64,000 bases of DNA from the NCBI RefSeq assembly GCF_043290135.1, contig NC_134710.1:283121276-283185275 (forward strand), in the 5' to 3' direction. Below the pieces are notes generated by a model. It searched no databases. It was not told where the DNA came from and saw only the letters and a list, made by a program, of their open reading frames with translations. Numbering within the stretch: position 1 is the first letter of the stretch; each line of letters starts with the position of its first letter. Both the position numbers and the translations under genes were made by a program. Below are positions 1-11,493 of the stretch, in pieces. This DNA is from Rhipicephalus microplus. Its lineage: Eukaryota > Arthropoda > Arachnida > Ixodida > Ixodidae.

Positions 1-3000
1 GTTTGTTTTGTGTGTGTGTATCCCACTTGCTCTGCCAGTAGTCCCTGAGGTTTCGTTTGAGAGACGGCTTCAGATCAAGGACCGGGATTGATATGGGTGT
101 AGGGGCAGTGTTTTTGTGGACGGATGCAGCGAGCTGATCCGCCCTCACGTTGCCTTGGATCTCACGGTGCCCTGGCACCCAGCACACCACAACATGTTGG
201 TTGAGTGTGTAGAGTGTGCAAAATATAGAGTAAAGTGAGACAAGGACAGGGTTTTTTTGTTTTTTTAAGACTGTGCAGAGCCGTTACCACACTGAGGGAG
301 TCTGTATAAATTACTGCTTTTTGTATTTGTAATTGTTTAATGTGTTTAGCTGCCACAAGTATCGCGTAAGCTTCCGCTGTGAAGATACCTGTGCCTGGAT
401 GTAGAGGGCCAGCATCCGAAAAGGAAGGGCCAACAGCAGCGTAGGACACAGAGGAGTTAGACTTAGAGGCATCTGTAAAAAACTCAGGACGTGTGTATTT
501 GTGTTGAAGTTCCAAGAAATATGTTCGGATATGGGCAATGGGCGCATGTTTTGTAACTTCTAGAAAAGACACATCGCAGTCTATAGTCTGCCACTGCCAC
601 GGTGGCGGGTATGCTACAGGAGCCATTAAACTGTGTTCAGGTGACACTCCAGTGTCCTCAGCTAGACCCTTCAGGGGAACTGAGAAGGACTGCCTCATCG
701 AAAGCCTGTTTTGAAACAGAATGGAGCTCGAAAAATCAATAATGATAGAGTATGAGGGGTGCTTCTTGTCTGCTTTCATCTTAAGAAAATAAACAAAGGA
801 CATGTAAGTTCTCTGCAGATGAAGCGACCACTCATTTGACTCAACGTAAAGGCTTTCTACGGGGCTGGTGCGAAAAGCACCCGTAAAAAGGCGGATGCCC
901 AAATGGTGCACGGGGTCCAGCATCTTCAAGGTACTTTGAGTAGCAGACTGATAGACAACGGCCCCATAATCTAAGCGGGTGCGAATGAGGCTTTTATAGA
1001 GGTTCATGAGGCATTGCCTATCACTACCCCACGTAGTACGTGACAACACTTTTATAACATTCATGGCTTTTAAACATTTTGTTTTTAAATACTTGATGTA
1101 CGGTACAAAGGTTAACTTGTTGTCCAAGATTAAGCCTAAGAATTTATACTCGGCTTTGACGGACAGACGTTGCCCGTTCAGTCGAATTTCAGGTTCCGAG
1201 TGCATGCCTCTCTTTCGAGAGAACAAGACACACATGCTTTTTTGTGGGTTAAGTCGAAATCCGTTTTCATCTGCCCATTTGGAGACCTTATTTAAACCCA
1301 GCTGAACCTGCCGCTCACACATGGCCAAGTTGTATGACTTGAAGCCAAGCTGAACGTCGTCGACATATATACAATAGAACATATTGCGGGGAATGGACAA
1401 GTGCAAAGAATTCATTTTGATAATAAAAAGTGTGCAACTAAGCACGCCACCTTGTGGTACGCCTGTTTCCTGGACAAATGTTTGAGAGAGCACACTGCCC
1501 AGATGGACACGGAATGTCCGGTTTGACAGGTAACTTTCGATTATATAAAACATTCTTCCGCGCACACCAAGGTGGGACAGGTCTCTTAGAATTCCGAAAC
1601 GCCATGTTGTATCATACGCCTTTTCGATATCGAGGAACACAGAGAGAAAATATTGTTTATGGACAAAGGCGTCTCTGATCTGTGCCTCGATACGAACAAG
1701 GTGGTCTGTGGTGGATCTACTTTCTCGAAACCCGCACTGAAATGGGTCGAGCAAATTGTTTGTTTCAAGGATATGTACAAGTCGGCAGTTTATCATTTTT
1801 TCGAATACTTTGCACAAGCAGCTTGTAAGTGCAATAGGCCTATAACTTGAAGCTAAAGAAGGGTCCTTGCCCTCTTTCAAAATGGGAATAATAATAGCCT
1901 CTTTCCAGGAGGTAGGGATAGTGCCAGAAAACCAGATAGGATTGTACAAACAAAGTAGGGTTTTTCGTGTTTCGGCTGGTAGGTTTTTTAGCATTTCATA
2001 CACCACACGGTCAGAACCTGGGGCAGAAGTGCTGCAGGAGTTTAGAGATGTTCGTAGCTCAGCTAGACTGAAAGCTTGGTTATATGCCTCGTATCTAGTG
2101 GATTTGTGTTCGAGTTTCTGCTTTTCTATTCTTGTTCTGTATTTTTGGAAAGTGTCAGTATAGTGGGACGAGCTGGATACTTGTTCGAAGTGTGCACCGA
2201 GGAAGTTTGCCTGGTCTTCCAAGGTATCACCCTGAGTGTTTACGAGTGGAAGTGTGTGTACTTGTTTTCCTTCTATCCTACCGACCATGTTCCAGACTTT
2301 AGCCTCCTGTGTGTATGAATTAACCCCTGATAAAAACTTCTGCCAGCTTTCTCTTCTGGCCTGCCGACGCGTTCTCCTGCCTTGAGTCTTTATTTCCTTG
2401 AAGGTTTCAAGATTTTCGGCTGTTGGTGAGTTCCGAAGCAGCCTCCAAGCTCTGTTTTGCTGTTTGCGCGCGTTTCGGCATTCAGAGTTCCACCATGGCA
2501 CACATCGTTTTCCAGGGTGTCCATTTGCTTGTGGGATGCATTTTGTTGCAGCATCAATCAAAAACGCTGTGAAGTAGTTCACAGCAACATCAATGTTCAA
2601 AGTACAGATGTCATTCCAACCTAGACAAGCGATAGTATGAAACTGTTCCCAGTCGGCTCTGTTTATGAGCCACTTGGGAACACGTGGTGGACACTCAGTT
2701 ACTGTCGTTGTGCTCAAAACTACGGGGAAGTGGTCACTTCCGTACAGATTACTGACGACTTTCCACTGGAGTAGAGACACAAGGGATGGAGATACTATGC
2801 TTAGGTCTATGGAAGAGTAGGTGCTATTGGCGAGATTATAATACGTTGGTTCTTTTCGATTTAGGAGACACGCGCTCGACGAGAGAAGGAACTGTTCGAT
2901 CAGTCGGCCTCGCGCGTCATACCGAGAGTCACCCCATAGCCTGCTATGCACATTAAAGTCTCCAAGGAGAAGATAAGGCTCCGGAAGTTCATCAATTAGA

Positions 3001-3359
3001 AAGTGTAAATCGCGTTTTTGCAGCTGATAGCTAGGAGGAATGTAAATAGTGCAGATTGTGATCAGTTTATCAAAAAGAACCGCTCGAACAGCCACTGCCT
3101 CAAGGGGTGTTTGGAGTTGTAAGTGTGTGCATGCTATTCCTTGATTCACTATGATGGCAACACCTCCGGATGATGTCATAGCATCAACACGGTCTTTTAG
3201 GAAAATAACGTATTTACGAAGAAAGTTTGTGTGTTTTAAATTAAGGTGTGTTTCTTGTACACACAGCACTTTTGGCGAGTGTTCATGTAAGAGTTCTTGG
3301 ATGTCGTCAAGGTTTCTGAGAAGGCCCCTGACGTTCCATTGTATAATTTGAGTGTTCAT
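1..3359 (-). CDS. I-1 ORF2: endonuclease-RT-RNase H polyprotein, partial
   Basis: This is the enzyme set for target-primed reverse transcription. The N-terminus is an APE-type endonuclease: WNVRG near residue 9, QETHL near 36, LLGDFN near 131, and GSDHFP near 207. The RT domain has SYRPIALTS near 505, a DIEKAYD motif, GVPQGG and an intact YVDD active site. RNase H has FFTDAS, then TAEAYA, then YTDSLS. The frame shifts once near 250-262, in a run of A on the coding strand. I-6 has one base fewer there and reads through. Beyond the shift the frame stays open to position 1, through WVPGH and the end of RNase H. The start at 3359 is the Met of MNTQIIQW. ORF1 stops 64 nt upstream. A homopolymer assembly error is as likely as a real mutation. 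Confidence 0.88.
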
Positions 3360-3423
3360 GGTGAATGTGAAATAGTGCTGTGTGTACGAAAAGCGAGTGG
3401 CTGTTTAGACGGGGAGTTTGAGT

Positions 3424-4608
3424 TCACTTAACAGGGCCATCACCAGGCCCTGTTATTTGCTTTTTTGTTTTCTTGGCGCCCTCCAAGAAGCCACGCCGCT
3501 CTTTCGGCACCAAGGGTGCCGACGTATCCATTGCCTCCTCGGAGGCACTGGATGCCCGCACATGCGGGCTGTTAGTTCGGATTTTGGGCCTCGCCTGGTG
3601 AGGGGAGGCCTTGAGACCCGAAGACTCTGGAGTCTCCGGTCTCTGTTTGGGAGTAGGCGGTGTAGCCAGGGCTACAGCCGCCTTGGGGGCAGGTGCCACA
3701 ACCGCCGGCTCGGTATGCGCGGGCCGGAGGGGTGGCGAGGGCTGGTGCGGCGGTGCCCCCTGACGCGCCGCATCAGTGTATGTAGGTCCATAGAATAGAG
3801 CGACTCTTCGCCGTGCTTCCTTAAATTTAATGTTCTCCTTCACCTTCACTGTAATTATTTCTTTTTCTTTTTTCCAGTATGTGCAGGAGCGTGAATATGC
3901 GGCTTGGTTTCCTTCGCAGTTTACACAGTGTGGCGGTTGTTTGCAGTTTTCAGACACGTGGCCTAGGACTCCACATTCTGCACAAATCTGGCGACCACGA
4001 CAGGTTTTAGAGCCATGGCCATACCTCTGGCATTGGAAGCAACGACGAGGGTTTGGTATGTACGGCCTGATAGATGTCTTTGTGTACCCTGTTTGAATTG
4101 ATTCCGGTAGTTTACTGGATGCAAATGTAAGTATTAGGTGTTTTGTCGGTGTTTCCTTATTATCTCTTCTGATGATGATTCTCTGTACATTAGTGACATT
4201 TTGGCTCTTCCACCCCTCCAAAAGTTCAGTCTCAGTCAAGTCAAGTAAGTCCATGTCAGATACCACTCCACGAGTTGTGTTCATTGATCTATGTGGTGTT
4301 ACGGTTATTTGTATGCCACCGAAATCTGTGAGACGGTCTAGCTTTTTAAATTGTTCTTTGTCACGGATTTCGAGGAGAAGGTTTCCACTAGCCATTTTGG
4401 TTACCTTGTATCCTGTGCCAAGAGTTTCGGTAAGACATCTAGAAACTAGGAAAGGAGAGACGGTCCTGGCTTGCTTTTCAGTTTTTTCACAGTGAATGAC
4501 GTGGAAATGGGGAAAACTTTCTGTTGGCTGGTTGCAGAGATTTATGTAGTCGGTGCGTACCCGCTTTAGGCCAGTGCGATCAGATAGTAGAGGGAATGCG
4601 CCATGCAT
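3424..4608 (-). CDS. I-1 ORF1: gag-like CCHC zinc-knuckle protein
   Basis: This is the nucleic-acid-binding protein that forms the element's RNP with its RNA. An RRM-like region (GYKVTKMASGNLLLEI, then TVTPHRSMNTTRGVVS) is followed by three cysteine-rich knuckles: CFQCQRYGHGSKTC, CAECGVLGHVSENC, and CVNCEGNQAAYSRSC. The C-terminal tail is rich in Pro, Ala and Ser and ends with basic residues. The frame is also open to a Met at 4731. I prefer 4608 because the homologous Met followed by a conserved LKR-RTD segment is the start in I-3, I-4 and I-6, and the extra 41 residues are 5' UTR sequence. The frame has no internal stop. Confidence 0.85.
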   Translation of the reverse strand: MHGAFPLLSDRTGLKRVRTDYINLCNQPTESFPHFHVIHCEKTEKQARTVSPFLVSRCLTETLGTGYKVTKMASGNLLLEIRDKEQFKKLDRLTDFGGIQITVTPHRSMNTTRGVVSDMDLLDLTETELLEGWKSQNVTNVQRIIIRRDNKETPTKHLILTFASSKLPESIQTGYTKTSIRPYIPNPRRCFQCQRYGHGSKTCRGRQICAECGVLGHVSENCKQPPHCVNCEGNQAAYSRSCTYWKKEKEIITVKVKENIKFKEARRRVALFYGPTYTDAARQGAPPHQPSPPLRPAHTEPAVVAPAPKAAVALATPPTPKQRPETPESSGLKASPHQARPKIRTNSPHVRASSASEEAMDTSAPLVPKERRGFLEGAKKTKKQITGPGDGPVK

Positions 4609-5139
4609 GCCGGTCTTATTTTTGTTCAGAAGGTTTGGCAGCCACCCACCACGGAGCCCAACAAGGGGACGCTGCAAGTTTACAGGTGCTGAAAGCTTGC
4701 AGACAGCAGCCGTACAACACTGCCATAACACAATGCGCCAAGACCAAGGTAGGCTATTTGCACAGGGTTAACCCTTGCCGCCAGGAAAATCGGAAGTAAA
4801 CAGAAGAGAGTAGAAGACAGGACAGATAGATAGTGAGAGATAAAGACGAAGATGGAGGCAGAGAGAGATAGGAAAAGGCGACTGCCGATTTCCCCTGGGT
4901 GGGTCAGCCCAGGGGTGCCGTCTACGTGAAGCCGGGGCCAAAGGGGTGTGTTGCCTCTGCCAGGGGGCCTTAAAGGTCCAATCACCCAGCGTCGGCTCAA
5001 CCCCCAAGATCCCCTTTTCCCCGGACACGGCAAAGCCACGCACGGCTAGGCGTGGGAGGGAGTAGAAACTCCCCCGTTAGCTCGGGTCTGTGGTGTCGCT
5101 ACACACCAAACGCCTACTTGCGCAGGCGCCCCTGCGGGG
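4609..5139 (-). promoter_or_regulatory. I-1 5' UTR: hairpin-rich leader, presumed internal promoter
   Basis: The leader is about 530 nt. Its first 340 nt are nearly identical in I-1 to I-6. Reading from the 5' end, it contains short perfect stems including CGCCT/AGGCG, GGTGT/ACACC, CCACGC/GCGTGG and an 8-bp stem CCCCTGGG/CCCAGGGG (4892-4899 with 4908-4915), then a CT-rich tract. Non-LTR elements of this type usually carry an internal Pol II promoter at the extreme 5' end, so a promoter role is inference. A 91-codon open frame (4768-5043) is also present. Confidence 0.6.
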
Positions 5140-8100
5140 TAAATTACTGCTTTTTGTATTTGTAATTGTTTGATGTGTTTAGCTGCCACAAGTATCGCGT
5201 AAGCTTCTGCTGTGAAGATACTTGTGCCTGGATGTAGAGGGCCAGCATCCGAAAAGGATGGGCCGACAGCAGCGTAGGACACAGAGGAGTTGGACTTGGT
5301 GGTATCTGTAAAGAACTCAGGACCTGTGTATTTGTGTTGAAGTTCCAGGAAGTATGTTCGGACATGGGCAATAGGCGCATGTTTTGTAACTTCTAGAAAG
5401 GACACATCGCAGTCTATAGTCTGCCATTGCCACGGTGGCGGATATGCTACAGGAGCCATTAAACTGTGTTCAAGTGAGACTCCAGTTTTCTCAGCTAGAC
5501 TTTTCAGGCGAACTGAGAAGGGCTGCCTCATATAAGGCCTGTTTTGAAACAGAATTGAGCTCGACAAATCATTAAGAGTAGAGCATGAGGGGTGCTTCTT
5601 ATCCGCTTTCACCTTAAGGAAATAAACAAAGGACATGTAAGTTCTCTGCAGATAAAGCGACCACTCATTTGACTCAACATAAAGGCTTTCTATGGGGCTG
5701 GTGCGAAAAGCACCTGTAGAAAGGCGGATTCCCAAATGGTGCATGGGGTCCAGCATCTTCAAAGCACTTTGAGTTGCAGACTCATAAACAATGGCCCCAT
5801 AATCTAAGCGGGTGCGAACGAGGCTTCGATACAGATTGATGAGACACTGCCTGTCACTACCCTAAGTAGTACGTGACAACACTTTTATAATATTCATGGC
5901 TTTTAAACACTTTGTTTTTAAATACTTTATGTGTGGTACGAAGGTCAACTTGATGTCCAAGATTAAGCCTAAGAATTTATGCTCGGCTTTCACGGACAGA
6001 CATTGCCCGTTCAGTCGAATGTCGGGTTCCGAGTGCATGCCTCTCTTTCGAGAGAACAAGACACACGTGCTTTTTTGTGGATTAAGTCGAAATCCGTTTT
6101 CATCTGTCCATTTGGAGACCTTATTTAAACCCAGCTGAACCTGCCGCTCACACACTGCCAAGTTGCATGACTTGAAGCCAAGCTGAACGTCGTCGACATA
6201 TGTACAATAGAACATATTGTGGGGGATGGACAAGTACAAAGAATTCATTTTGATAATAAAAAGTGTGAAACTAAGCACACCACTTTGTGGCACGCCTGTT
6301 TCCTGAACATATATTTGGGAGAGAACACTGTCCACACGGACACGGAATGCCCGGTTTGATAGGTAACTTTCGGTTATATGAAACATTCTTCCGCGCACAC
6401 CAAGGTGGGACAGGTCTCTTAGAATTCAAAAACGCCATGTTGTACCATAAGCCTTTTCGATATTGAGGAACACAGAGAGAAAGTATTGTTTATGGACGAA
6501 AGCGTCTCGGATCTGTGCCTCGATACGCACCAGATGGTCGGTGGTGGATCTACCCTCTCGAAACCCACACTGAAATTGGTCGAGCAGATTGTGTGTTTCA
6601 AGGAAATGTAAAAGTCGGCAGTTTATCATTTTTTCAAAAAGTTTACAAAGGCAGCTGGTTAGTTTAATGGGCCTAAAACTTGAAACTGAGGAAGGGTCCT
6701 TGCCCTGTTTCAAAATAGGGATAACAATAGCCTCTTTCCAGGAAGCAGGGATGGTGCCTGAAAGCCAGATAGCATTGTATAGAGAGAGTAAAGTTTTTCG
6801 CGTTTCGAGCGGCAGGTTTTTCAACATTTCATATGTGACACGGTCGTAGCCTGGAGCGGAATTATCGCAAGAGTTTAGTGATGTTTATAGCTCAGCTAAG
6901 TTGAAAGGTTGGTTGTATGCCTCGTAATTTGTGCACTTGAATTCTAATTTCTGCTTTTCTATCGTTGCTTTGTATCTTTGGAAAGCTTCAGTGTAGTGTG
7001 ACGAGCTAGACACCTGCTCGTAGTGTGCACCGAGGAAGTTCACTTGATCTTCCAGGCTGTCACCCTGTGTTTTTACGAGTGGAAGTGAGTGTACTTATGT
7101 TCCTGCTACTCTACGAACCATGTTCCAGGCTTTAGCCTCTTGTGTATATGAATTTATCCCTGATAAAAACTTGTGCCAGCTTTCTTTTCTGGCCTGCCGA
7201 CGCGTTCTCCTGCCTTGAGGTTTTATTTTCTTAAAGCTCTCAAAGTTTTCCGCTGTGGGCAAGTTCCGCAGCAACCTCCATGCCCTGTTCTGTTCCTTTC
7301 GCGCATTCTGACACTCCGTGTTCCACCACGGAACGTGTCGTTTGCCGGGCAGGCCAGATGTTTGTGGAATGCACTTGGTTGCTGCGTCAGTAATAAAAGC
7401 AGTGAAGTACTGCACAGCTTCATCTATGCCTAATCCGCATATGTCAGTCCAATTTAAGTGAGTAAGCTTTTGAAATTGTTCCCAGTCGGCTTTGTTTAGC
7501 AGCCAATTGGGAACATGTGGAGGACATTCATTTATTATTGGTGTACTCAAAACTAAAGGGAAATGGTCACTTCTGTATGGATTATTTATGACTTTCCACT
7601 GAAGTAATGGTACAAGTGAAGGAGATGCGATACTGAGGTCTATGGAAGAGTAAGTTTTGTTGGCAAGGTTATAGTATGTTGCCTCTTTCCTATTCAACAG
7701 ACAAGCACCCGATGAAAAAAGGAATTGTTCAATGAGACGACCTCGTGCATCACAACATGAGTCACCCCGCAGACCATTATGTGCATTCAGGTCCCCAACG
7801 ACCAGATAAGGTTCAGGTAGTTCGTCTAATAAAGACTGGAATTGAAGGTTTTCAAGACGGTGGTGCGGAGGTATGTACAAAGAGCAGACAGTGACAAGTT
7901 TGTTTAGAATGACTGCTCGGACAGCCACCGCCTCGATGGAAGTTTGAAGGGGTAATTGTGTGCATGCTATACCTTGACTAACTATACCCGCTACATTACC
8001 AGATGGTGGCATGACATCATCTCTATCTTTTCGGAAGATTACCTAGTTACATAAAAAGTTTGTGTTTGTTCGTTTTAAGTGTGTCTCTTGTACACACAGC

Positions 8101-8192
8101 ACTCTTGGATTGTGTTCATGGAGGAGTTCTTGTAAGTCATCGAGGTTTTGAAGAAGGCCTCGGATGTTCCACTGTAATATTTCTGTCTGCAT
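5140..8192 (-). pseudogene. I-2 ORF2: decayed endonuclease-RT-RNase H
   Basis: Homologous to I-1 ORF2 along its length. Recognisable pieces are the start MQTEILQWNIRG (8192), the endonuclease core with GDLNAHN and SDHFP (7095-8012), the RT with SFRPIKLTS and DHLVRIEAQ (6426-6827), YVDD (5862-6398) and the N-terminal half of RNase H (5140-5762). The frame is closed by stops near 5862 (a Trp codon in relatives), 6426, 6890, 7095 and 8040. The endonuclease is much closer to I-3 than to I-1, while both share RT similarity with I-1, which suggests mosaic ancestry. The protein cannot be functional. Confidence 0.88.
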
Positions 8193-8411
8193 ATTTAAAC
8201 AAGAGAGATGCTGCTGTGTGTACAAAGAGTATCCTGTGTTGGAGTGAGCTCGTTAATTCAGGTGGCAGGATGGTCGTCCGGCCCTGTTATTGGTTTTTTT
8301 GCTTTTCTTGGCACGCTCCAAGGAGGCGCGCCGCTCTTTCGGTACCAAGGGTACCGTTGTATCCATTGCCTCCTCAGAGGCACTGGATGCCGGCACATGC
8401 GAGCTGGTGGT

Positions 8412-9442
8412 TTAAATTTTAGGCCTCGCCTGGTGAGGTGAGGCCTTGAGACCATAGGACCCTGGAGTCTCCGGCCTCAATTCGCTTGGAGGCGGAGTAG
8501 ACTGAACTACTGCCGCCTGGGGGGCAGGCGCCACAGCCGACGGCTCGCTCCGTGCTGGCCGAAGGAGTGGCGAGAGCTGGTCTGGCGTTGCCCCCTGACG
8601 CGTCGCATCAGCATATGTAGCGCGGTAAAATGCCGACACTCTCCGTCTTGCTTCTTTGAATGTGGTATTTTTTTTATTTTCAATGTGACGATTTCTTTTT
8701 TTTTTTTCTAGAATGAGCAAGGCCGTGAGTATGCGGCATGATTTCCTTCACAGTTCACACAGTGTAATGGTTCTTCGCAATTGTCAGAATTGTGGCCTGA
8801 CATTCCAGATTGTGCACAAGTTTGGTGACCACGACAGCTTTGTGAGCCGTGACCATACTTCTCGCATATAAAACAACGACGTGGGTTAGGTATGTATGGT
8901 CTGATCGACGTCTTCGCGTACCCTATTTGAATAATTTCTGGCAGATTACTGGAAACGAACATGAGTATTAGGTGTTTCGTTGGTGTTACCTTGTTGTGTC
9001 GTCTAATGATGATTCTTTGAACATTGGTCACATTCGGACTCTTCCTTCCCTCCAGAAGTTCCTCTTCGGTCAAGCCGAGCAAATCAGCATCAGATACTAC
9101 TCCACGGGTTGTGTTCATAGATCTGTGGGGCGTTACAGTGATGGGAGTGTCACGAAAAGTTGAAAGATTCTGTAGCTTTTCAAACTGTTCTTTTTCTCGA
9201 ACTTCAAGAAAGAGGTCTCCGCTGGCCATTTTGGTAACTTTGTACCCGGCTCCAAGAGTTTCTGTGAGATATCTGGCTACTACAAAGGGGGATACTGTTC
9301 TGTCTTGCTTGTTGCTTATCTCACTATGTATAACATGAAAATGGGGGAAGTTTTCACTTGATCGGTTAAAAAAGCTTAAGTCTTCGGCGCGTACGCGCTT
9401 TAAGGCGTTACGATCACTTAGTAAGAGAAACGCTCTATGCAT
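8412..9442 (-). pseudogene. I-2 ORF1: gag-like protein with one frameshift
   Basis: Gag-like ORF1 with the same order as I-1: an RRM-like segment (GYKVTKMASGDLFLEV), then knuckles CFICEKYGHGSQSC and CVNCEGNHAAYSRPC. The middle knuckle has lost a cysteine (CAQSGMSGHNSDNC). The frame shifts at a run of about 13 T on the plus strand near 8699-8711. Upstream and downstream pieces otherwise read open. The start at 9442 is the conserved Met ahead of LKRVRAED. The homopolymer shift could be biological or a sequencing error. Confidence 0.82.
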
Positions 9443-9969
9443 TCCAGTTTCAATTTTCCAGAAGCGTTGGTGGCCACCCACCACGGAGCCCAACAAAGGG
9501 ACGCTACAAGTTTGTGGATGCTAAAACCTGCAGACGCCAGCCATATAACGCTACTATAACCCAATGCGCCTAGACCAAGGTAGGCTATTTGCACAGGGTT
9601 AACCCTAGCCGCCAGGAAGTTTGGAAGTAAACGTAAAAGAGTAGAAGACAGGACAGATAAATAGTAAGAGATAAAGACGAAGATGTAGGGAGAGAGAGAT
9701 AGGAAAAGGCGACTGCCGATTTCCCCTGGGTGGGCCAGCCCAGGGGGGCCGTCTACGTGAAGCCGGGGCCAAAGGGGTGTGTTGCCTCAGCCGGGGGGCC
9801 TTAATGGTCCAATCACCCAGTGTCAGCTCAACCCCCAGGATCCCCTTTTCCCCGGACACGGCAAAGCCTGCACAGCTAGGCATGGGAAGAAGTAGTAACT
9901 CCCCCGTTAGTTCGGGTCCGTGGTGTCACTACACACCAAACGCCTTCTTGTACAGGCGCCCCTGCGGGG
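9443..9969 (-). promoter_or_regulatory. I-2 5' UTR
   Basis: Same leader as I-1. The terminal hairpins CGCCT/AGGCG and GGTGT/ACACC and the CCCCTGGG/CCCAGGGG stem are retained although single bases in the loops have changed. A 92-codon open frame (9605-9883) matches the one in the other leaders. The GGGAG/CTCCC stem is damaged here. Confidence 0.55.
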
Positions 9970-11433
9970 ATGGCCTCTTTCTAGGAGGTAGGAATAGTGC
10001 CAGAAAACCAGATAGCATTGTACAAACAAAGTAAGGTTTTTCGTGTTTCTACTGGTAGGTTTTTTAACATTTCATACACCACACGGTCAGAACCTGGGGC
10101 AGAAGTACTGCAGGAGTTTACAGATGTTCGGAGCTCAGCTAGACTGAAAGCTTGATTATATGCCTTGTATGTAGTGGATTTGTGTTCGAGTTTCTGCTTG
10201 TCTATTTTTGTTCTGTATTTTTGGAAAGTGTCAGTATAGTGGGACGAGCTGGATACCCGTTCAAAGTGTGCACCGAGGAAGTTTGCCTGACCTTCCAAGT
10301 CATCACCCAGAGTGTTTACGAGTGGGAGTGAGTGTACTTTTCTTCCTGCTACACTACGAACCATGTTCCAGACTTTGGCCTCTTGTGTATATGAATTTAT
10401 CCCTGATAAAAACTTGTGCCAACTTTCTCTTGTGACCTGCCGACGCGTTCCCTGCCTCGAGATTTTATTTTCTTAAAGCTTTCAAGGTTTTCCGCTGTCG
10501 GCGAGTTCTGCAGCAACCTCCATGCCCTGTTCTGTTCCTTTCGCGCATTCTGACACTCAGTGTTCCACCACGGGACGTGTCGTTTGCCGGGCAGTCCAGA
10601 TGTTTGTGGAATGCACTTGGCTGCTGCGTCAGTAAGAAAGGCCGTGAAGTACAGCACAGCTTCGTCTATGCCTAATCCGCATATGTCAGTCCAATTTAAG
10701 TGACTAAGCTTTCGAAATTGTTCCCAGTCGGCTTTGTTTACCAGCCATTTGGGAACATGAGGAGGTCATTCATATATTATTGGTGTACTCAAAACTAAAG
10801 GAAAATGGTCACTTCCGTATGGATTATTTATGACTTTCCACTGAAGTAATGGTACAAGTGAAGGAGATGCGATACTGAGGTCTATGGAAGAGTAAGTTTT
10901 GTTGGCAAGGTTATAGTATGTTGCCTCTTTCCTATTCAACAGACAAGCACCTGATGAAATGAGGAATTGTTCAATGAGACGACCTCGTGCGTCACAGCGA
11001 GAGTCACTCCACAGACCATTATGTGCGTTCAGGTCCCCAAAGACCAGATAAGGTTCAGGTAGTTCGTCTATTAAAGACTGGAATTGAAGTTTTTCAAGAC
11101 GGTGGTGCGGAGGTATGTACAAAGAGCAGAGAGTGACAAGTTGGTTTAGAATAACTGCTCGGACAGCCACCGCCTCGAGGGAAGTTTTAGGGGTAATTGT
11201 GTGCATGCTATACCTTGACTAAGTATAACCGCTACACCACCGGATGGTTGCATGGCATCATCTCTATCTTTTCGGAAGATTACGTAATTACGTAAAAAGT
11301 TTGTGTTTGTTCGTTTTAAGTGTGTCTCTTGTACACACAGCACACTTGGATTGTGTTCATGGAGGAGTTCTTGTAAGTCATCGAGGTTTCGAAGAAGGCC
11401 TCGGATGTTCCACTGTAATATTTCTGTCTGCAT
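9970..11433 (-). pseudogene. I-3 ORF2: endonuclease and start of RT, decayed
   Basis: Begins at MQTEILQWNIRG (11433). The endonuclease pieces carry QETHL, FGDLNAHN and GSDHFP, then the linker region and the first part of RT (DRVVYEMLKNLP), where I-2 interrupts. Frameshifts lie near 11150-11200 and 10390, and stops at 10766 (Cys in I-2) and 9981 (Trp in I-1). The endonuclease is almost the same as I-2, but the linker/RT segment (9981-10364) is almost the same as I-1. Confidence 0.85.
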
Positions 11434-11493
11434 AATTAAACAAAACAGATGCTGCTGTGTGTACAAAGAGTATCCTGTGTTGGAGTGAGCTCG

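Larger units (their letters stand above)
1..5139 (-). mobile_element. I-1: I-like non-LTR retrotransposon, 3' end beyond window
   Basis: This is a minus-strand element with the order 5' UTR, ORF1 (CCHC gag-like), ORF2 (endonuclease, RT, RNase H). The 5' terminus is sharp at 5139 and reads CCCCGCAGGGGCGCC on the minus strand, the same first bases as I-5 and I-6, whose ends are fixed by target duplications. At 5140 the sequence passes directly into the RNase H region of another I-like element (I-2), so I-1 inserted into I-2. The 3' end and the matching target duplication lie left of the window. Both ORFs are almost intact, so this is a young copy. Confidence 0.9.
5140..9969 (-). mobile_element. 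I-2: I-like element interrupted by I-1
   Basis: This is a minus-strand I-like element whose 5' terminus is at 9969 (CCCCGCAGGGGCGCC on the minus strand). It abuts the RT region of I-3 at 9970. At the left it begins mid-RNase H, at the point where I-1 inserted. The missing 3' part should lie beyond I-1's 3' end, outside the window. Several frameshifts and stops mark it as older than I-1, as expected for the host of an insertion. Confidence 0.88.

Noticed and set aside
3418..3798. 126-codon plus-strand frame, also echoed in I-2 to I-4
   Set aside because: Antisense of the Pro/Ala-rich tail of ORF1; low complexity on the coding strand keeps it open.
5111..5139. The repeated GC-rich 30-mer (also near 9941, 13127, 30713, 34978, 57645) as a recombination or attachment site
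   Set aside because: Each occurrence is exactly the 5' terminus of an I-like element; at I-5 and I-6 it is fixed by target duplications.
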